Shown here: positions 34,558 to 43,420 of the stretch, piece after piece | Layout: each line of letters starts with the position of its first letter | How positions within the stretch are numbered: the first letter of the stretch is position 1 | Assembly: GCA_022800315.1 (NCBI GenBank) | Contig: JAAWQC010000008.1 | Span: 16,235-80,234 of the forward strand | Length of the DNA stretch: 64,000 bases | Origin: Clostridiales bacterium | GTDB lineage: Bacteria; Bacillota; Clostridia; Oscillospirales; Acutalibacteraceae | Reading direction: 5' to 3' | Position numbers and translations under genes: made by a program | The notes under the pieces: generated by a model | Seen by the model: the letters and a program-made list of their open reading frames with translations, nothing else | Databases searched by the model: none | Told to the model about the DNA's origin: nothing

Positions 34558-36305
34558 CCGGCTTCCGCTCCCTTCTTCTGCGAATAGTAGAGGTCCTGAT
34601 AGAGTGGGCTTTCCTCCAGCAGCGACTGATGGGTGCCGGTCTGACGTATCCGGCCGTTTTCCAGTATCACGATGATGTCGGCGTGCTGGAGGGAGGAGAG
34701 ACGCTGGGAAATGATGATCTTGGTGGAATCCTTCAGGCTTTCCTCCAGCCCCTGTCGAATGCGGGCCTCGGTGGCGGTATCCACCGCGCTGGTGGAATCG
34801 TCGAAGATGAGCACCTTCGGCCGTTTCAGCAGCGCCCGGGCAATGCACAGCCGCTGCTTCTGCCCGCCGGAGAGGTTGACTCCCCCCTGGCCAAGATCGG
34901 TGTCGTAGCCGTCGGGCAGGCGGCTGAGAAACTCATCGGCGCAGGCCACGCGGCAGGCCCAGTCCAGCTCGGCGTCGTCCGCGGCCTCATTGCCCCAGCG
35001 CAGGTTTTCCCGCACCGTGCCGGAGAACAGGGTGTTTTTCTGCAGCACCATACCCACCGCGTCCCGCAGGTGGGCGGGGTCGTAGTCCCGTACATCCCGC
35101 CCATCGAGGGAGAGGGAACCGCCGGTGATGTCGTACAGGCGGGGGATCAGCTGTACGAGGGACGACTTCGCGGAGCCGGTGCCCCCTAGTATCCCCACCG
35201 TCTGGCCCGCTTCAATGTGCAGGCAGATGTCGGAAAGCACGTATTCCTCTGCGTTCTCACTGTATTTGAAATAAACGTGGTCAAAATCGATTTCTCCCCG
35301 GGACACTTGGAGAACATCGCTTTCCGTGAGGGCGTCGGTCTCATCACCCGCCGTGATGCCGATGGGTTCGTCCATGACTTCCCGTATCCGGCCGGCCGAG
35401 GTGAGGGAGCGGGTCAGCAGCATGAAGACGTTGGAGATCATCATCAGAGAGTTGAGAATCTGCATCACGTAGCTGAGAAAGCCGGTCAATTGTCCCACCT
35501 GCATGCCGCCCACCTGCATCAGTCCGCCGCCGAACCACAGGATACACAGGATGGTGGCGTACATAATGAATTGGAAGCAGGGCATGTTCAAGGCGGCGAA
35601 ATGGAAGGCCCGCTCCGACGAGGCGCGGAATTCGCCGTTGACCTGGGCGAACTTCTGCTTTTCCCGGTCGCCGGTGACGTAGGCTTTCACCACCCGGATG
35701 GCGATCAGATTCTCCTGTACGGTGGAGTTGACCCGGTCCAGCGCTTTCTGCATCCGGCCATACAGGGGGCGCAGCTTGCGCAGAATCAGGAACAGGCACA
35801 CCCCCAGCAGAGGGATGGCCGCCACGAACACGAGGGCGAGGGAAGGGCTCATGATCACCGACATGGTCATGGCGGTGATCAGCATCACGGGGCTGCGCAC
35901 CAGCGGGCGGATACCGTTGCAAATGGCGTTTTGCAGGATGGTGACGTCGCTGGTCAGCCGGGTCACCAGTGAGGAGGTGCTGAACCGGTCCAGATTGGAA
36001 AAGGAGAAGCTCTGTACCTTGCGGAATTCCGCTTTGCGCAGCTCGGCGCCGAAGCCCTGGCCCGCTACTGCGGCAAACCGGGAATACAGCAGCCCCAGCG
36101 CGAGGGATATCAGGGCACAGGCCACCATTTCGCCGCCCTTGAGCAGGATGTAGCCCTGGTCCCGCGCAGCGACGCCCACGTCGATGATGTCGGCCATGAT
36201 CAGGGGAATCACCAGCTCGAATACCGACTCCAGTACCACGCACAGGCAGCCGGCGAAGAGATATCCCCGATAGTTTTTAAAATAAACGAAAAAACTCTTG
36301 AGCAT
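34542..36305 (-). CDS. ABC exporter, partner half-transporter
   Basis: A 587-residue membrane/ATPase fusion. The membrane domain starts LKSFFVYFKNYRGYLFAGCL. The ATPase has Walker A GGTGSAKSSLV, signature LSGGQKQR, and Walker B LIFDDSTSAVD, in which Asp replaces the catalytic Glu. That substitution marks the degenerate site of heterodimeric exporters (BmrCD, TM287/288 type), so this subunit must work with the product of the next gene. AGGAGGG precedes the ATG. Likely substrates are drugs or lipids, inferred from MarR control. Confidence 0.93.
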   Translation of the reverse strand: MLKSFFVYFKNYRGYLFAGCLCVVLESVFELVIPLIMADIIDVGVAARDQGYILLKGGEMVACALISLALGLLYSRFAAVAGQGFGAELRKAEFRKVQSFSFSNLDRFSTSSLVTRLTSDVTILQNAICNGIRPLVRSPVMLITAMTMSVIMSPSLALVFVAAIPLLGVCLFLILRKLRPLYGRMQKALDRVNSTVQENLIAIRVVKAYVTGDREKQKFAQVNGEFRASSERAFHFAALNMPCFQFIMYATILCILWFGGGLMQVGGMQVGQLTGFLSYVMQILNSLMMISNVFMLLTRSLTSAGRIREVMDEPIGITAGDETDALTESDVLQVSRGEIDFDHVYFKYSENAEEYVLSDICLHIEAGQTVGILGGTGSAKSSLVQLIPRLYDITGGSLSLDGRDVRDYDPAHLRDAVGMVLQKNTLFSGTVRENLRWGNEAADDAELDWACRVACADEFLSRLPDGYDTDLGQGGVNLSGGQKQRLCIARALLKRPKVLIFDDSTSAVDTATEARIRQGLEESLKDSTKIIISQRLSSLQHADIIVILENGRIRQTGTHQSLLEESPLYQDLYYSQKKGAEAGCLAQ

Positions 36306-36340
36306 AGGTCCATGTCCCTCCTGACAGGATGTGATGGCGG

Positions 36341-36763
36341 CTAGTCGATGACCTTGCCGGTGAGATTGTGGTACATGCGGCACAGATCGCCGCGAAAGCG
36401 CTCCCGCTCTTCTGTTCCAAATCCCTCCAGCGCCCGTTCCTCCACCTCGTGGCAGATGCCTCTCCATTGCCGGTGGGCTTCGCGGCCTTTGTCGGTCAGG
36501 GAGATTTCCGCTGCCCGCCGTCCCGGGTCGCCCCGCTCGATGAGGCCCTGCTGCTCCATATTGGTCAGGATGCGGGAGACGGTGGCCGGTTCGATATCAC
36601 AGCCCTCTGCCACCTGCCGCTGCATGCAGTGGTCGTGTTCCAGCAGATAATTGAGAATTTTCGGCTGGCCGGGGGAGAGGCCGATAGCCGCCATACCCGG
36701 CCGGATCTGGTTGCGCTGCGCGTGAAAGGTCTTATAAACCACTAGGAAAAACGGGGTTTTCAT
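36341..36763 (-). CDS. MarR family transcriptional regulator
   Basis: A 140-residue winged-helix regulator. The recognition region CMQRQVAEGCDIEPATVSRI and wing QGLIERGDPGRRAAEISLTD are characteristic, including the DxRxxE-like salt-bridge motif. It is the first gene of an operon with the two ABC half-transporters (35 bases upstream of them) and probably represses that operon in the absence of a ligand. The ATG at 36763 is preferred; an in-frame ATG 12 bases upstream touches the AAGGG ribosome site. Confidence 0.9.
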   Translation of the reverse strand: MKTPFFLVVYKTFHAQRNQIRPGMAAIGLSPGQPKILNYLLEHDHCMQRQVAEGCDIEPATVSRILTNMEQQGLIERGDPGRRAAEISLTDKGREAHRQWRGICHEVEERALEGFGTEERERFRGDLCRMYHNLTGKVID

Positions 36764-37116
36764 GGAAAACGCCATCCCTTCTGTTCTATGTATCTCCGCA
36801 TTGTTAGCATAACAACTATTAGCATGCTAATTATATGCGCCGACAGCCCGTCCCGTCAAGGGGAATGGCCTCCGAATCCGGGGAAGGCTCTCGCTGCATT
36901 TTCAGTCAATGTGATAAACGGAGCCCCCCGCCGCTCCCTTCAGGGGGCGGCGGGGGGCTGTTCAGATCATGCTTTATCGTTGCGGCAGCCGGCAGCATGA
37001 GATGATGCAGGGGACGTCCGCCCCTCCCCTGCAACTGAAAGCGAAAAGACGGGACAGAGGCGACAGAATACAGTCGGTTGGCTAGCGGTAAGGGGGAGCG
37101 GGTTACCGTAGCCCGA
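36764..37116. other. intergenic region between marR and GGDEF gene
   Basis: It holds the marR operator and a GC-rich hairpin AGCCCCCCGCCG/CGGCGGGGGGCT at 36922-36959. A second hairpin (GCAGGGG/CCCCTGC, about 37010-37035) lies downstream of the GGDEF gene and may help to end its transcript. No ORF is supported. Confidence 0.5.
36819..36830. promoter_or_regulatory. candidate MarR operator
   Basis: TTAGCATGCTAA is a perfect 12-bp palindrome about 56 bases upstream of the marR start. A second half-site TTAGCAT lies at 36804-36810. The placement in the divergent-free promoter region suggests autoregulation. Confidence 0.55.
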
Positions 37117-38268
37117 TCACTCGGCCTGCCGGCGCTTATGTTCGTACATGGCGGCGTCGGCCCGGCGAAGGGCCGCCTGCAGATCGTCGCCGCCTTCCGG
37201 GTCGTATAGAGCGTAGCCGGCGGCCAGGGAGGTTTCGATCTCCCAGTCCTCACGCAGTTGTCCGAATTCCTTCTGTACGCGGGCGATGAAAGCCTGCGCC
37301 GCCTGTGCCGACCCCTGGGGCAGGATCACGGCGAATTCGTCGCCGCCGATGCGGTAGGCCGCCGCTTCGCTGCCGCAGGCGGACTGGATGGCGCGGGCCG
37401 CCCGCTGGATATAGCGGTCTCCGGCGCTGTGGCCGAGGGTATCGTTTACAGCCTTGAGCCGGTTGAGGTCGAGGGAGACGATCCCCAACCGGGCGGTATT
37501 TCCAGCCGCCATGTTCCGTATATCCACCTCGAAGGCGTTGCGGTTTTTCAGCTGGGTCAGTTGATCGGTGTTGGACAGGTCACGGAACAGCGGGTTGGAA
37601 ATCCGCCGGAAAAATATCACCGCGAACACCACCGACAAAAGACAGAACAGCGTAATGACTAACGGGGTCAGGATACGGAGCATGAGATAGGTGTTGTACT
37701 GATGGTCCGCCGCAAACTCGATGCCCATCACACCCACCACCCGATCCCCCTCGTGTATGGGCAGATAGGAGATGAAGATTTTTCCCCAGTCGGTGGTTTT
37801 GATCCGGTCGGGCAGCACCGACATGCCGGACAGGGCCAGCGCCATATCGTCCCGTATCTCCGGTTCGATGGGGTCGCCTGGATAACGGAAGTCGGAAGCC
37901 TCAGGGTCCAGCCCGTCCACCACATAGATCAGCTCACCAGCGGCGTTTTCCTTGGCGGTATACAGGTAGCGGACCCCGGCGGTATTTTTGGCCAGATGGA
38001 GCAGCTGCTGCATTTCGCGGTAGGAATCCAGACCGGCGTCCTCACGGGTGTTGATGGTTTCAAAGGTGGTTTTATCCAGCGTTTCGTCCAGCGAAGCATG
38101 GAGGGAGGAGACCCGTTCCCGAAGGCTGTCGATCATGTCGCTGTAGGTGATCCGGTAGCCTACCGTAAACACGCACAGGGTGGAAAAGAGCACGATCAGG
38201 ATGGTGAAAGCTGACACCTGTATATCCACCCGCCGGACCGGCAAACGGTTTTCCCCTTTTTTCACCAT
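37117..38268 (-). CDS. membrane diguanylate cyclase
   Basis: A 383-residue cyclic-di-GMP synthase. Two membrane segments (FTILIVLFSTLCVFTVGYRI near residue 20 and LTPLVITLFCLLSVVFAVIF near 210) flank an extracytoplasmic dCache-like sensor region. The GGDEF domain starts at LSNTDQLTQLKNRNAFEVDI and has the intact catalytic motif YRIGGDEFAV. The RxxD inhibitory site normally five residues before GGDEF is absent (SEAA), so product inhibition may be lost. It lies downstream of the EAL gene in the same direction, 31 bases away, forming a synthase/hydrolase pair. Confidence 0.93.
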   Translation of the reverse strand: MVKKGENRLPVRRVDIQVSAFTILIVLFSTLCVFTVGYRITYSDMIDSLRERVSSLHASLDETLDKTTFETINTREDAGLDSYREMQQLLHLAKNTAGVRYLYTAKENAAGELIYVVDGLDPEASDFRYPGDPIEPEIRDDMALALSGMSVLPDRIKTTDWGKIFISYLPIHEGDRVVGVMGIEFAADHQYNTYLMLRILTPLVITLFCLLSVVFAVIFFRRISNPLFRDLSNTDQLTQLKNRNAFEVDIRNMAAGNTARLGIVSLDLNRLKAVNDTLGHSAGDRYIQRAARAIQSACGSEAAAYRIGGDEFAVILPQGSAQAAQAFIARVQKEFGQLREDWEIETSLAAGYALYDPEGGDDLQAALRRADAAMYEHKRRQAE

Positions 38269-38299
38269 AGCGTACGCCTCTTTCTGTCGGGATATCGTG

Positions 38300-40558
38300 T
38301 CAAGGGAGGTTCAGGTCAAGACCGGCGGCGGCCAGCTGATTGAAATCGGCCAGGGACATGGGTTTATAGAAGACGTAGCCCTGTACCACATCGCAGCCGG
38401 CGCGGCGCAGGAACGCCACCTGATCCTCCTCTTCCACCCCTTCGGCGATGGTACGGATGTTCAGGTCCCGCGCCATAGCCAGCACATGGGAGATGACCAG
38501 CCGCTCCCGCGTGACGTCGGTGCCCTGACGGAAGAACAGGATGTCCAGTTTGAGCACATCAATAGGCAGATTTTTCAACAGGTTGAGGGAAGAATAGCCG
38601 GAACCGAAATCGTCCAGCGAGCAGATAAACCCGTTTTTTTGCAGCTGTACCACCGTGTCGAGGAACACGCCGTCGTCATCCAGCACCACACTCTCGGTAA
38701 ATTCCAGCTCCAGAGCGCGGTCGGGGATACGGTAACGGTTTTTGATCGCGGTGTAATCCTCCACAAAATGATCTTGGAGCAGGGCGAGGCGGGAGACGTT
38801 GACCGCCACGTTGAGGGGCGGGTTGCCCGCATCCAGATAGGACCGCATCCATCGGCACGCCAGTTCAAAATTGTACCGGTCCAGCTTTACGATAAAACCG
38901 GATTGTTCGAACAGGGGAATGAAATCGCCGGGGGAGATCATGCCGCGGTCGGGGCTGATCCACCGGGAAAGGGCTTCGGCCCCCACGATGCGGCCGCCGT
39001 TTTGAATGCTGACCTTGGGCTGCATATACAGCACAAATTCCCCATTTTCCAGCGCTGCCCACGCTCGTGTCTCGATCTCCGCGTCGGACAGGATTTTTTC
39101 CCGTATCTGACGGGTAAAGAAGCCGCACCGGCTTCCCGTCTGTCCTTTGACCGTCTTCTGCGCCATGTTGGCGCGATTGATGCTTTCGGTAAGAGAGAGG
39201 GAGTCATCGTCCGCTTCGGGGCAGAAAAAGCCCATGCACAGCTCCACCCGCATGCGGCTGGAGGCAGCGGCGGGCTCCGTCTCGTACAGGCGGACAGGCA
39301 GGGTGCGGAACCACTGCTCCAGCTCGGATTTATCCTGGTAGGGGCGTATACCGGCAAAATTGTCCGCCGAAACGCGGCAGAAAAGAGCGTCGGGAATCTC
39401 GTCCTCAGACAGCAGGCGAGCCAGTGCCTGCAATACCCGGTCGCCGGTCTGATAGCCCAGCAGGTCGTTGAAATATTTGAATTTTTTCAGGTCACAGTAC
39501 CAAAACGCCCATTTCTTTTCGCCTTTTTGACTGGTCAGGGGCTCTGCGTCCAGCAAAAGTTTCTGAAAGCTGCGGCAGCCGGTCAGCGGATCGTCATAGG
39601 CCTGGTGCAGCAGGGCAGCGTTGCTTTTGGACATGATGCGCCCCTGGCGGTAGAGCAGGAACAGGAAAATTGCAAAAGCCCCCACGATAATCAGTGCGAC
39701 GCCGCCGATAGTCAGGCCGTAGTTTTCCCACAGTATCCGACGGGGTACCACGCTGATCACCGACCAGCCGTTGATTCCCAAAGGCTCTGCGATGGCCAGT
39801 TGCTGCACGCCCTCCGTTTTATACAGGAACTGCCCGCCGGTTTCACCGGACAGCAGCGCCATTGCCTGATCCAGCTGGCCGTCCTCGAAAACACCCATCT
39901 CGGACAAACGGATCGGATCGCCGCTGAGGTTCAGGGTGCGGATGACCAGGTTCCCCTCCTGATCCACGATGTTGGTATATCCCTTGCCGTTGAGGACGGG
40001 AGCGTCGATGATTTCCCGATAAACGGAGGAGGCGTTGACGGCGCAAAGCACGCCGATGACCGATTCCCCCTGATAGACCGGGACGGTCAGATAGTTAATG
40101 TACTCGTTGCTGACCATGTCGATCAGTGCACCGGTGATCACCCGTTCGCCCGCCATGGCGCGGAGAAAAAAGTCGGACTCCGACAGGTCGACGTCCTTCA
40201 GGGTGATACCGCTGATATCATACAGATCGGCAATGCCGTCAGAGGAGACATAGCCCATACGCAGAAACGTATTTTTCTCATTGATGGTTTTCAGCGCGCC
40301 CCGCAGCTGTACCTGCTGTTCTTCGCCGGAGCTGCCGATACAGGCCGCGATGCCGTCCAGCGTCTGAAAATCCCCCTGGACCTGTTTGAGCAAGGTGACC
40401 TGGTTCTGCTTTGCCGCGTCCTGGAGATAACGCCGGTTATCTTCCTCGCTTCTGCCGGCCAAGATCATGACGAAGAGGATACCGCCTATCAAAAAGCACA
40501 GGCAGACGATAATGGCGGCAAGATAGGTCGTGCGGTACGTTCGGGTATCGTTTTTCAA
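38300..40558 (-). CDS. cyclic-di-GMP phosphodiesterase with degenerate GGDEF domain
   Basis: A 752-residue membrane signalling protein. An N-terminal anchor (YLAAIIVCLCFLIGGILFVM) and a second segment near residue 290 bracket a dCache sensor. The GGDEF domain is degenerate (RVSADNFAGI in place of GGDEF) and cannot make c-di-GMP. The EAL domain is complete: GAEALSRW, NVSRL, ELEFTES, DDFGSGYSSLNLL, KLD, AEGVEE and QGYVFYKP, so it should hydrolyse c-di-GMP. It is the promoter-proximal gene of the pair with the diguanylate cyclase at 37117. Confidence 0.93.
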   Translation of the reverse strand: MKNDTRTYRTTYLAAIIVCLCFLIGGILFVMILAGRSEEDNRRYLQDAAKQNQVTLLKQVQGDFQTLDGIAACIGSSGEEQQVQLRGALKTINEKNTFLRMGYVSSDGIADLYDISGITLKDVDLSESDFFLRAMAGERVITGALIDMVSNEYINYLTVPVYQGESVIGVLCAVNASSVYREIIDAPVLNGKGYTNIVDQEGNLVIRTLNLSGDPIRLSEMGVFEDGQLDQAMALLSGETGGQFLYKTEGVQQLAIAEPLGINGWSVISVVPRRILWENYGLTIGGVALIIVGAFAIFLFLLYRQGRIMSKSNAALLHQAYDDPLTGCRSFQKLLLDAEPLTSQKGEKKWAFWYCDLKKFKYFNDLLGYQTGDRVLQALARLLSEDEIPDALFCRVSADNFAGIRPYQDKSELEQWFRTLPVRLYETEPAAASSRMRVELCMGFFCPEADDDSLSLTESINRANMAQKTVKGQTGSRCGFFTRQIREKILSDAEIETRAWAALENGEFVLYMQPKVSIQNGGRIVGAEALSRWISPDRGMISPGDFIPLFEQSGFIVKLDRYNFELACRWMRSYLDAGNPPLNVAVNVSRLALLQDHFVEDYTAIKNRYRIPDRALELEFTESVVLDDDGVFLDTVVQLQKNGFICSLDDFGSGYSSLNLLKNLPIDVLKLDILFFRQGTDVTRERLVISHVLAMARDLNIRTIAEGVEEEDQVAFLRRAGCDVVQGYVFYKPMSLADFNQLAAAGLDLNLP

Positions 40559-40694
40559 GAGCGATCCCCTTCCTGGTTTTCATTCCCGGACGGCACTTTT
40601 CGTCCGGCGGGAGAAGATGATCATATTTTACCGCGTTAAGCCTCGAAAAACAACGATATTCGCCAATTTTATACGAGATAACGCTGGATGAAAG

Positions 40695-40880
40695 TCATGG
40701 TTCCTCGTTCCAGCGGCGGCACTGTTCGATTTTGATCCGGGGGTCGAATCCCTGTTCTTCCCCCATATGGCTGAGCCTGTCGCAGGGAAACGCTTCGCAT
40801 TCCCCGCAGTAGTTCAGGCCGCGCTGTTCACAGCAGGACTTGACCCCGCATTCCCCGCCCCAGAAGGGCGTTTTCGCCCT
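40695..40880 (-). pseudogene. 5'-truncated DUF3795-like zinc protein remnant
   Basis: The minus strand reads GGECGVKSCCEQRGLNYCGE, then CEAFPCDRLSHMGEEQGFDP and ends EQCRRWNEEP before a stop at 40695-40697. The cysteine pattern C-x4-CC, C-x2-C, PC is that of DUF3795-type zinc-binding proteins, C-terminal half only. Upstream the frame meets a stop within about 35 codons and has no start or ribosome site. The truncation point coincides with the point where the divergent GGDEF frame loses its own 5' end. Confidence 0.6.
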
Positions 40881-41571
40881 GATCGACGTCTATCTGCTCA
40901 TCCTCAGCGTGTCGTATACCAGCCAGGCCTATTCGCCCCTTGCCGCCCTGTTCCTGATGAGCACGTCTCTGCTGCTGTTCGGCGCGTTTTACACCTCCTT
41001 CAGTCATGGGGTGCGTATGAGCGTGATGATCCGGTATGAGGAAAAATCCCGCCTGCTGGAACAGGAGCTGCGGCAGAGCCTGCGGGATGTCGACGAGCTG
41101 AAATGTTTTGCCTTTACCGATGCGCTGACCGATATACACAACCGCCGGTACTGTATGGAGGCTCTTAACCACCTGATCGACCGGGAGCAGACCTTCTGCG
41201 TGTGTTTTATCGATATCGACCACCTGAAATACGTCAACGACCGCTATGGGCACAACGAAGGCGATCAGTATATCCTGAGCGTCGTACGGACCCTGTCGGG
41301 CTGTTTTCGGCAGTCTGACCGCCTGTGCCGGCTGGGTGGGGATGAGTTTGTTATTCTGCTCACCGACATGACAGGGGAGGGCGCTTGCCAACGTATACAG
41401 GAGGCTTACGGCTATATCCTGCGGCTGCCGGCGGCGTATGCCCCCTCCATCAGCTATGGACTGGTGGAGATCCAGCAATTTCAGGGGCTGTCCGCCTCAC
41501 AGGTCCTCCAAATGGCGGATGAAGAGATGTACCACTTCAAACAGGCCCACCGGCAGGACTTTCCCCGATGA
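40840..41571 (+). pseudogene. 5'-truncated membrane GGDEF protein
   Basis: About 235 codons encode two membrane segments (LIDVYLLILSVSYTSQAYSP and AALFLMSTSLLLFGAFYTSF), a coiled-coil linker and a complete GGDEF domain. The domain has CRLGGDEFVIL and an inhibitory RQSD site five residues before it. No ATG or ribosome site is found at the 5' end; the open frame begins inside the antisense of the DUF3795 remnant. Membrane GGDEF proteins of this type usually have more N-terminal membrane segments. The catalytic part could still function if translated from an internal start, so 'pseudogene' is an inference. Confidence 0.6.
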
Positions 41572-41953
41572 AGGGGAAAGCCCTTGCCATCGGGGGAGGA
41601 AGGGGTTATAGTAGAGGTGCGAACCTCCAGCGACCATGAAATCCCCGCGGGATTCGCACCGTTTTTTTGGTGTGTTCGGGGATAATCGCCGCCGTTTTGG
41701 GCGGTCGGGAAAAAGGGAAAGAGCCGGCGGTTGTTAGATAAATGCATTGTGAGTGTTTGTCTTTGCTTTCTTTTGTTCAGGTTTGCTGTCGCATTCCCGC
41801 GAGGGAATGCGCGGGTTGAAATTCCATATCTCCAATGATCTTATAGTAGACTGTCAGGTCGCCGCTTCCGCGGAGTATAAACGGAAACAGAATCCTAAGG
41901 TGCTTTGGCATCAGCGCAGGCTTTTCATGGTGGATGGTACAGGGGAGGGGCTT
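41572..41953. other. 382-bp intergenic region with hairpins
   Basis: It contains the terminator at 41616-41668 and a perfect 9-bp hairpin with a GCGA tetraloop (CGCATTCCC-GCGA-GGGAATGCG, 41790-41811). The downstream lipoprotein frame stays open through this region, but the ribosome site and signal peptide place the true start at 41954. No consensus promoter was identified. Confidence 0.5.
41616..41668 (+). terminator. Rho-independent terminator after GGDEF fragment
   Basis: GGTGCGAA (41616-41623) pairs with TTCGCACC (41653-41660) around a loop that has its own small hairpin (ATCCCCGCGGGAT), followed by GTTTTTTT. Confidence 0.75.
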
Positions 41954-42475
41954 ATGAAAAGAACGGCTTTTATCCTGACGATATGGCTATTCGTCCTCAG
42001 TCTTGCCCTCGGCGGCTGCGGCAATTCCCGCAAGTCGTACGAGCAGGCGAAAGCCGGGACGGTGCGTTATCTGGATAAGCATCGCACCGATCTTTTGGAG
42101 CTGGCGGGCGGGATACTCCTCCGGAAAAGTGCGGAGGAGGCGACCTATGGGAATATGCTCCATATTTCGTACGATGAAAACGCCGGCGGTTTGTTCGTCA
42201 TCTTTGATATCGACGCGCAGGGCATGCTGGGCGGACAGTACTGGGGTCTGTATTACAGCCCCGATAACCTTTTTAATTTATCCGACCCGCCGGAAGACCG
42301 CTGGACGCGGCTGGATGAGGACCGCTGCTATTGGCAGGAGGAGGACGGCAACAACTTTTTTGCTATGGAAAGGCTGGAGGATCACTGGTTTTTCTACTAT
42401 CGTGACTTCGACGGCAACGTACACGGCCTCGATTGGGCCGCGGATGCCGCGACCGAGTCGTCTGTTACGGAATGA
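41954..42475 (+). CDS. lipoprotein of unknown function
   Basis: A 173-residue lipoprotein. The signal peptide (MKRTAFILTIWLFVLSLALG) leads to lipobox LGGC (Cys22). The mature domain is acidic and rich in Tyr/Trp/Asp (GQYWGLYYSPDNLFNLSDPP, HWFFYYRDFDGNVHGLDW), suggesting a small extracytoplasmic beta-fold. GGGGAGGGG precedes the ATG. A strong terminator follows directly. No conserved family is recognised and the neighbours give no clue. Confidence 0.7.
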   Translation: MKRTAFILTIWLFVLSLALGGCGNSRKSYEQAKAGTVRYLDKHRTDLLELAGGILLRKSAEEATYGNMLHISYDENAGGLFVIFDIDAQGMLGGQYWGLYYSPDNLFNLSDPPEDRWTRLDEDRCYWQEEDGNNFFAMERLEDHWFFYYRDFDGNVHGLDWAADAATESSVTE

Positions 42476-42478
42476 ATC

Positions 42479-42516
42479 AAAAGAAGGGGAGAGGCATCGC
42501 CTCTCCCCTTCTTTTG
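42479..42516. terminator. bidirectional Rho-independent terminator
   Basis: AAAAGAAGGGGAGAGGC and GCCTCTCCCCTTCTTTT form a perfect 17-bp stem between the convergent lipoprotein and immunity-like genes. Confidence 0.92.
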
Positions 42517-42541
42517 ATAGGAATATACAGCTTTCATCTTT

Positions 42542-42787
42542 TCAGGAGAACAGCGCGCGGATTCGCTCGTTGACTTCGGCATCCATACGGGGAATGAGTT
42601 TTAAATCGGTTTCTTTAATTGATATTGTGGCAATGTCTTCTTTCTCACCACGTTGGGGGAAATTAATCAGCCAGGTTCCGTTTGATGAATTATCAAGACA
42701 AATCCAGCCCTGCATTCCTTTATGAACGCCTTTTTTTGTATAACGCTCTTTTTCCACTATAACTTCAACACAATCCAGTTCTTTCAT
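42542..42787 (-). CDS. probable immunity protein (DUF4926-like)
   Basis: An 81-residue protein starting MKELDCVEVIVEKERYTKKG, with VHKGMQGWICLDNSSNGTWL and a short acidic C-terminal helix. The small SH3-like pattern 'D-V-x2-hydrophobic...KGVHKGMxGxI' recalls DUF4926-type proteins found beside polymorphic toxins. GGAGG lies eight bases upstream, inside the end of the preceding gene, so the two are translationally tied. Base composition is clearly AT-richer than the surroundings. The immunity role is inferred from context. Confidence 0.55.
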   Translation of the reverse strand: MKELDCVEVIVEKERYTKKGVHKGMQGWICLDNSSNGTWLINFPQRGEKEDIATISIKETDLKLIPRMDAEVNERIRALFS

Positions 42788-42788
42788 T

Positions 42789-43346
42789 TTATTTACCTCC
42801 ATACGGTGTAGCCAGTTCTATGCGTCCGTTTGCTCTGGCCATCCAGCCTGTTTTAAATGAGACCGTACCCTCCTTATCTTTTCGAGGTATTTCTACTCGT
42901 ATGTTTACTCTTTGCCCGTTTTCATCTAATTCCCCTAAAGTATACTGACCCGCTATATACTTTTCCAGCCCCTGCTGTTCCACTTCGGCCCGTAACCACT
43001 CCGAATCCTCTATGGTATAGCCCCATTTATTAAACAGAGGACCTTTCTCGTGGCCATATATACCTTTCGGGTCAAAAAGATAAGGATTAAATTTGCTGTA
43101 TCGGCATTCGGCGGTCGCTTCATTCAAAACACGGGAAAACGGTATTGGAATTGCCTCGCAATGACAATGTGGATGCTGCGGCAACGCCGGCTTGTTTTCA
43201 TCCACAAACCAGCATTTATCCAATTTTAAGCAGGCCTCACAGTGTGTTATTCCCATCGGTATGTGTATACATGCTACCCATTGAGGAATGGACGGCGCGT
43301 CGATTTTTCTAAACGCTGCCGTAAATACGTCTTCCAGTATACCCAA
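42789..43346 (-). CDS. phage-head-like / toxin-domain protein
   Basis: A 185-residue protein starting with TTG, seven bases after AAAGGAAG. The N-terminal half has the C-x2-C...P-x-HPHCHCEA motif (CEACLKLDKCWF then PALPQHPHCHCEAIPIP) seen in SPP1 gp7/Mu F-like minor head proteins. The C-terminal half (YTLGELDENGQRVNIRVEIP, then FKTGWMARANGRIELATPYG) resembles the DUF6883 domain, which I recall as the toxic end of phage-derived polymorphic toxins. It is much AT-richer than neighbours, lies next to tRNA-Leu and is followed immediately by a probable immunity gene. A consensus promoter and LexA-like box lie upstream. Domain names are from memory. Confidence 0.55.
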   Translation of the reverse strand: MGILEDVFTAAFRKIDAPSIPQWVACIHIPMGITHCEACLKLDKCWFVDENKPALPQHPHCHCEAIPIPFSRVLNEATAECRYSKFNPYLFDPKGIYGHEKGPLFNKWGYTIEDSEWLRAEVEQQGLEKYIAGQYTLGELDENGQRVNIRVEIPRKDKEGTVSFKTGWMARANGRIELATPYGGK

Positions 43347-43379
43347 TAAACAACTTCCTTTCTACCCATACAAATCGAT

Positions 43380-43408
43380 TTTATAAGTATATTGAACAGT
43401 CGAACCAA
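43380..43408 (-). promoter_or_regulatory. promoter of toxin-like gene
   Basis: On the minus strand TTGGTT (43403-43408) and TATAAA (43380-43385) are separated by 17 bases, 34 bases upstream of the TTG start. Confidence 0.6.
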
Positions 43409-43420
43409 GAACAATTGTTC
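43409..43420 (-). promoter_or_regulatory. LexA-like SOS box upstream of toxin-like gene
   Basis: GAACAATTGTTC, within a perfect 14-bp palindrome (AGAACAATTGTTCT), abuts the -35 hexamer. The core GAAC-N4-GTTC is the same as at dinB. Confidence 0.6.
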
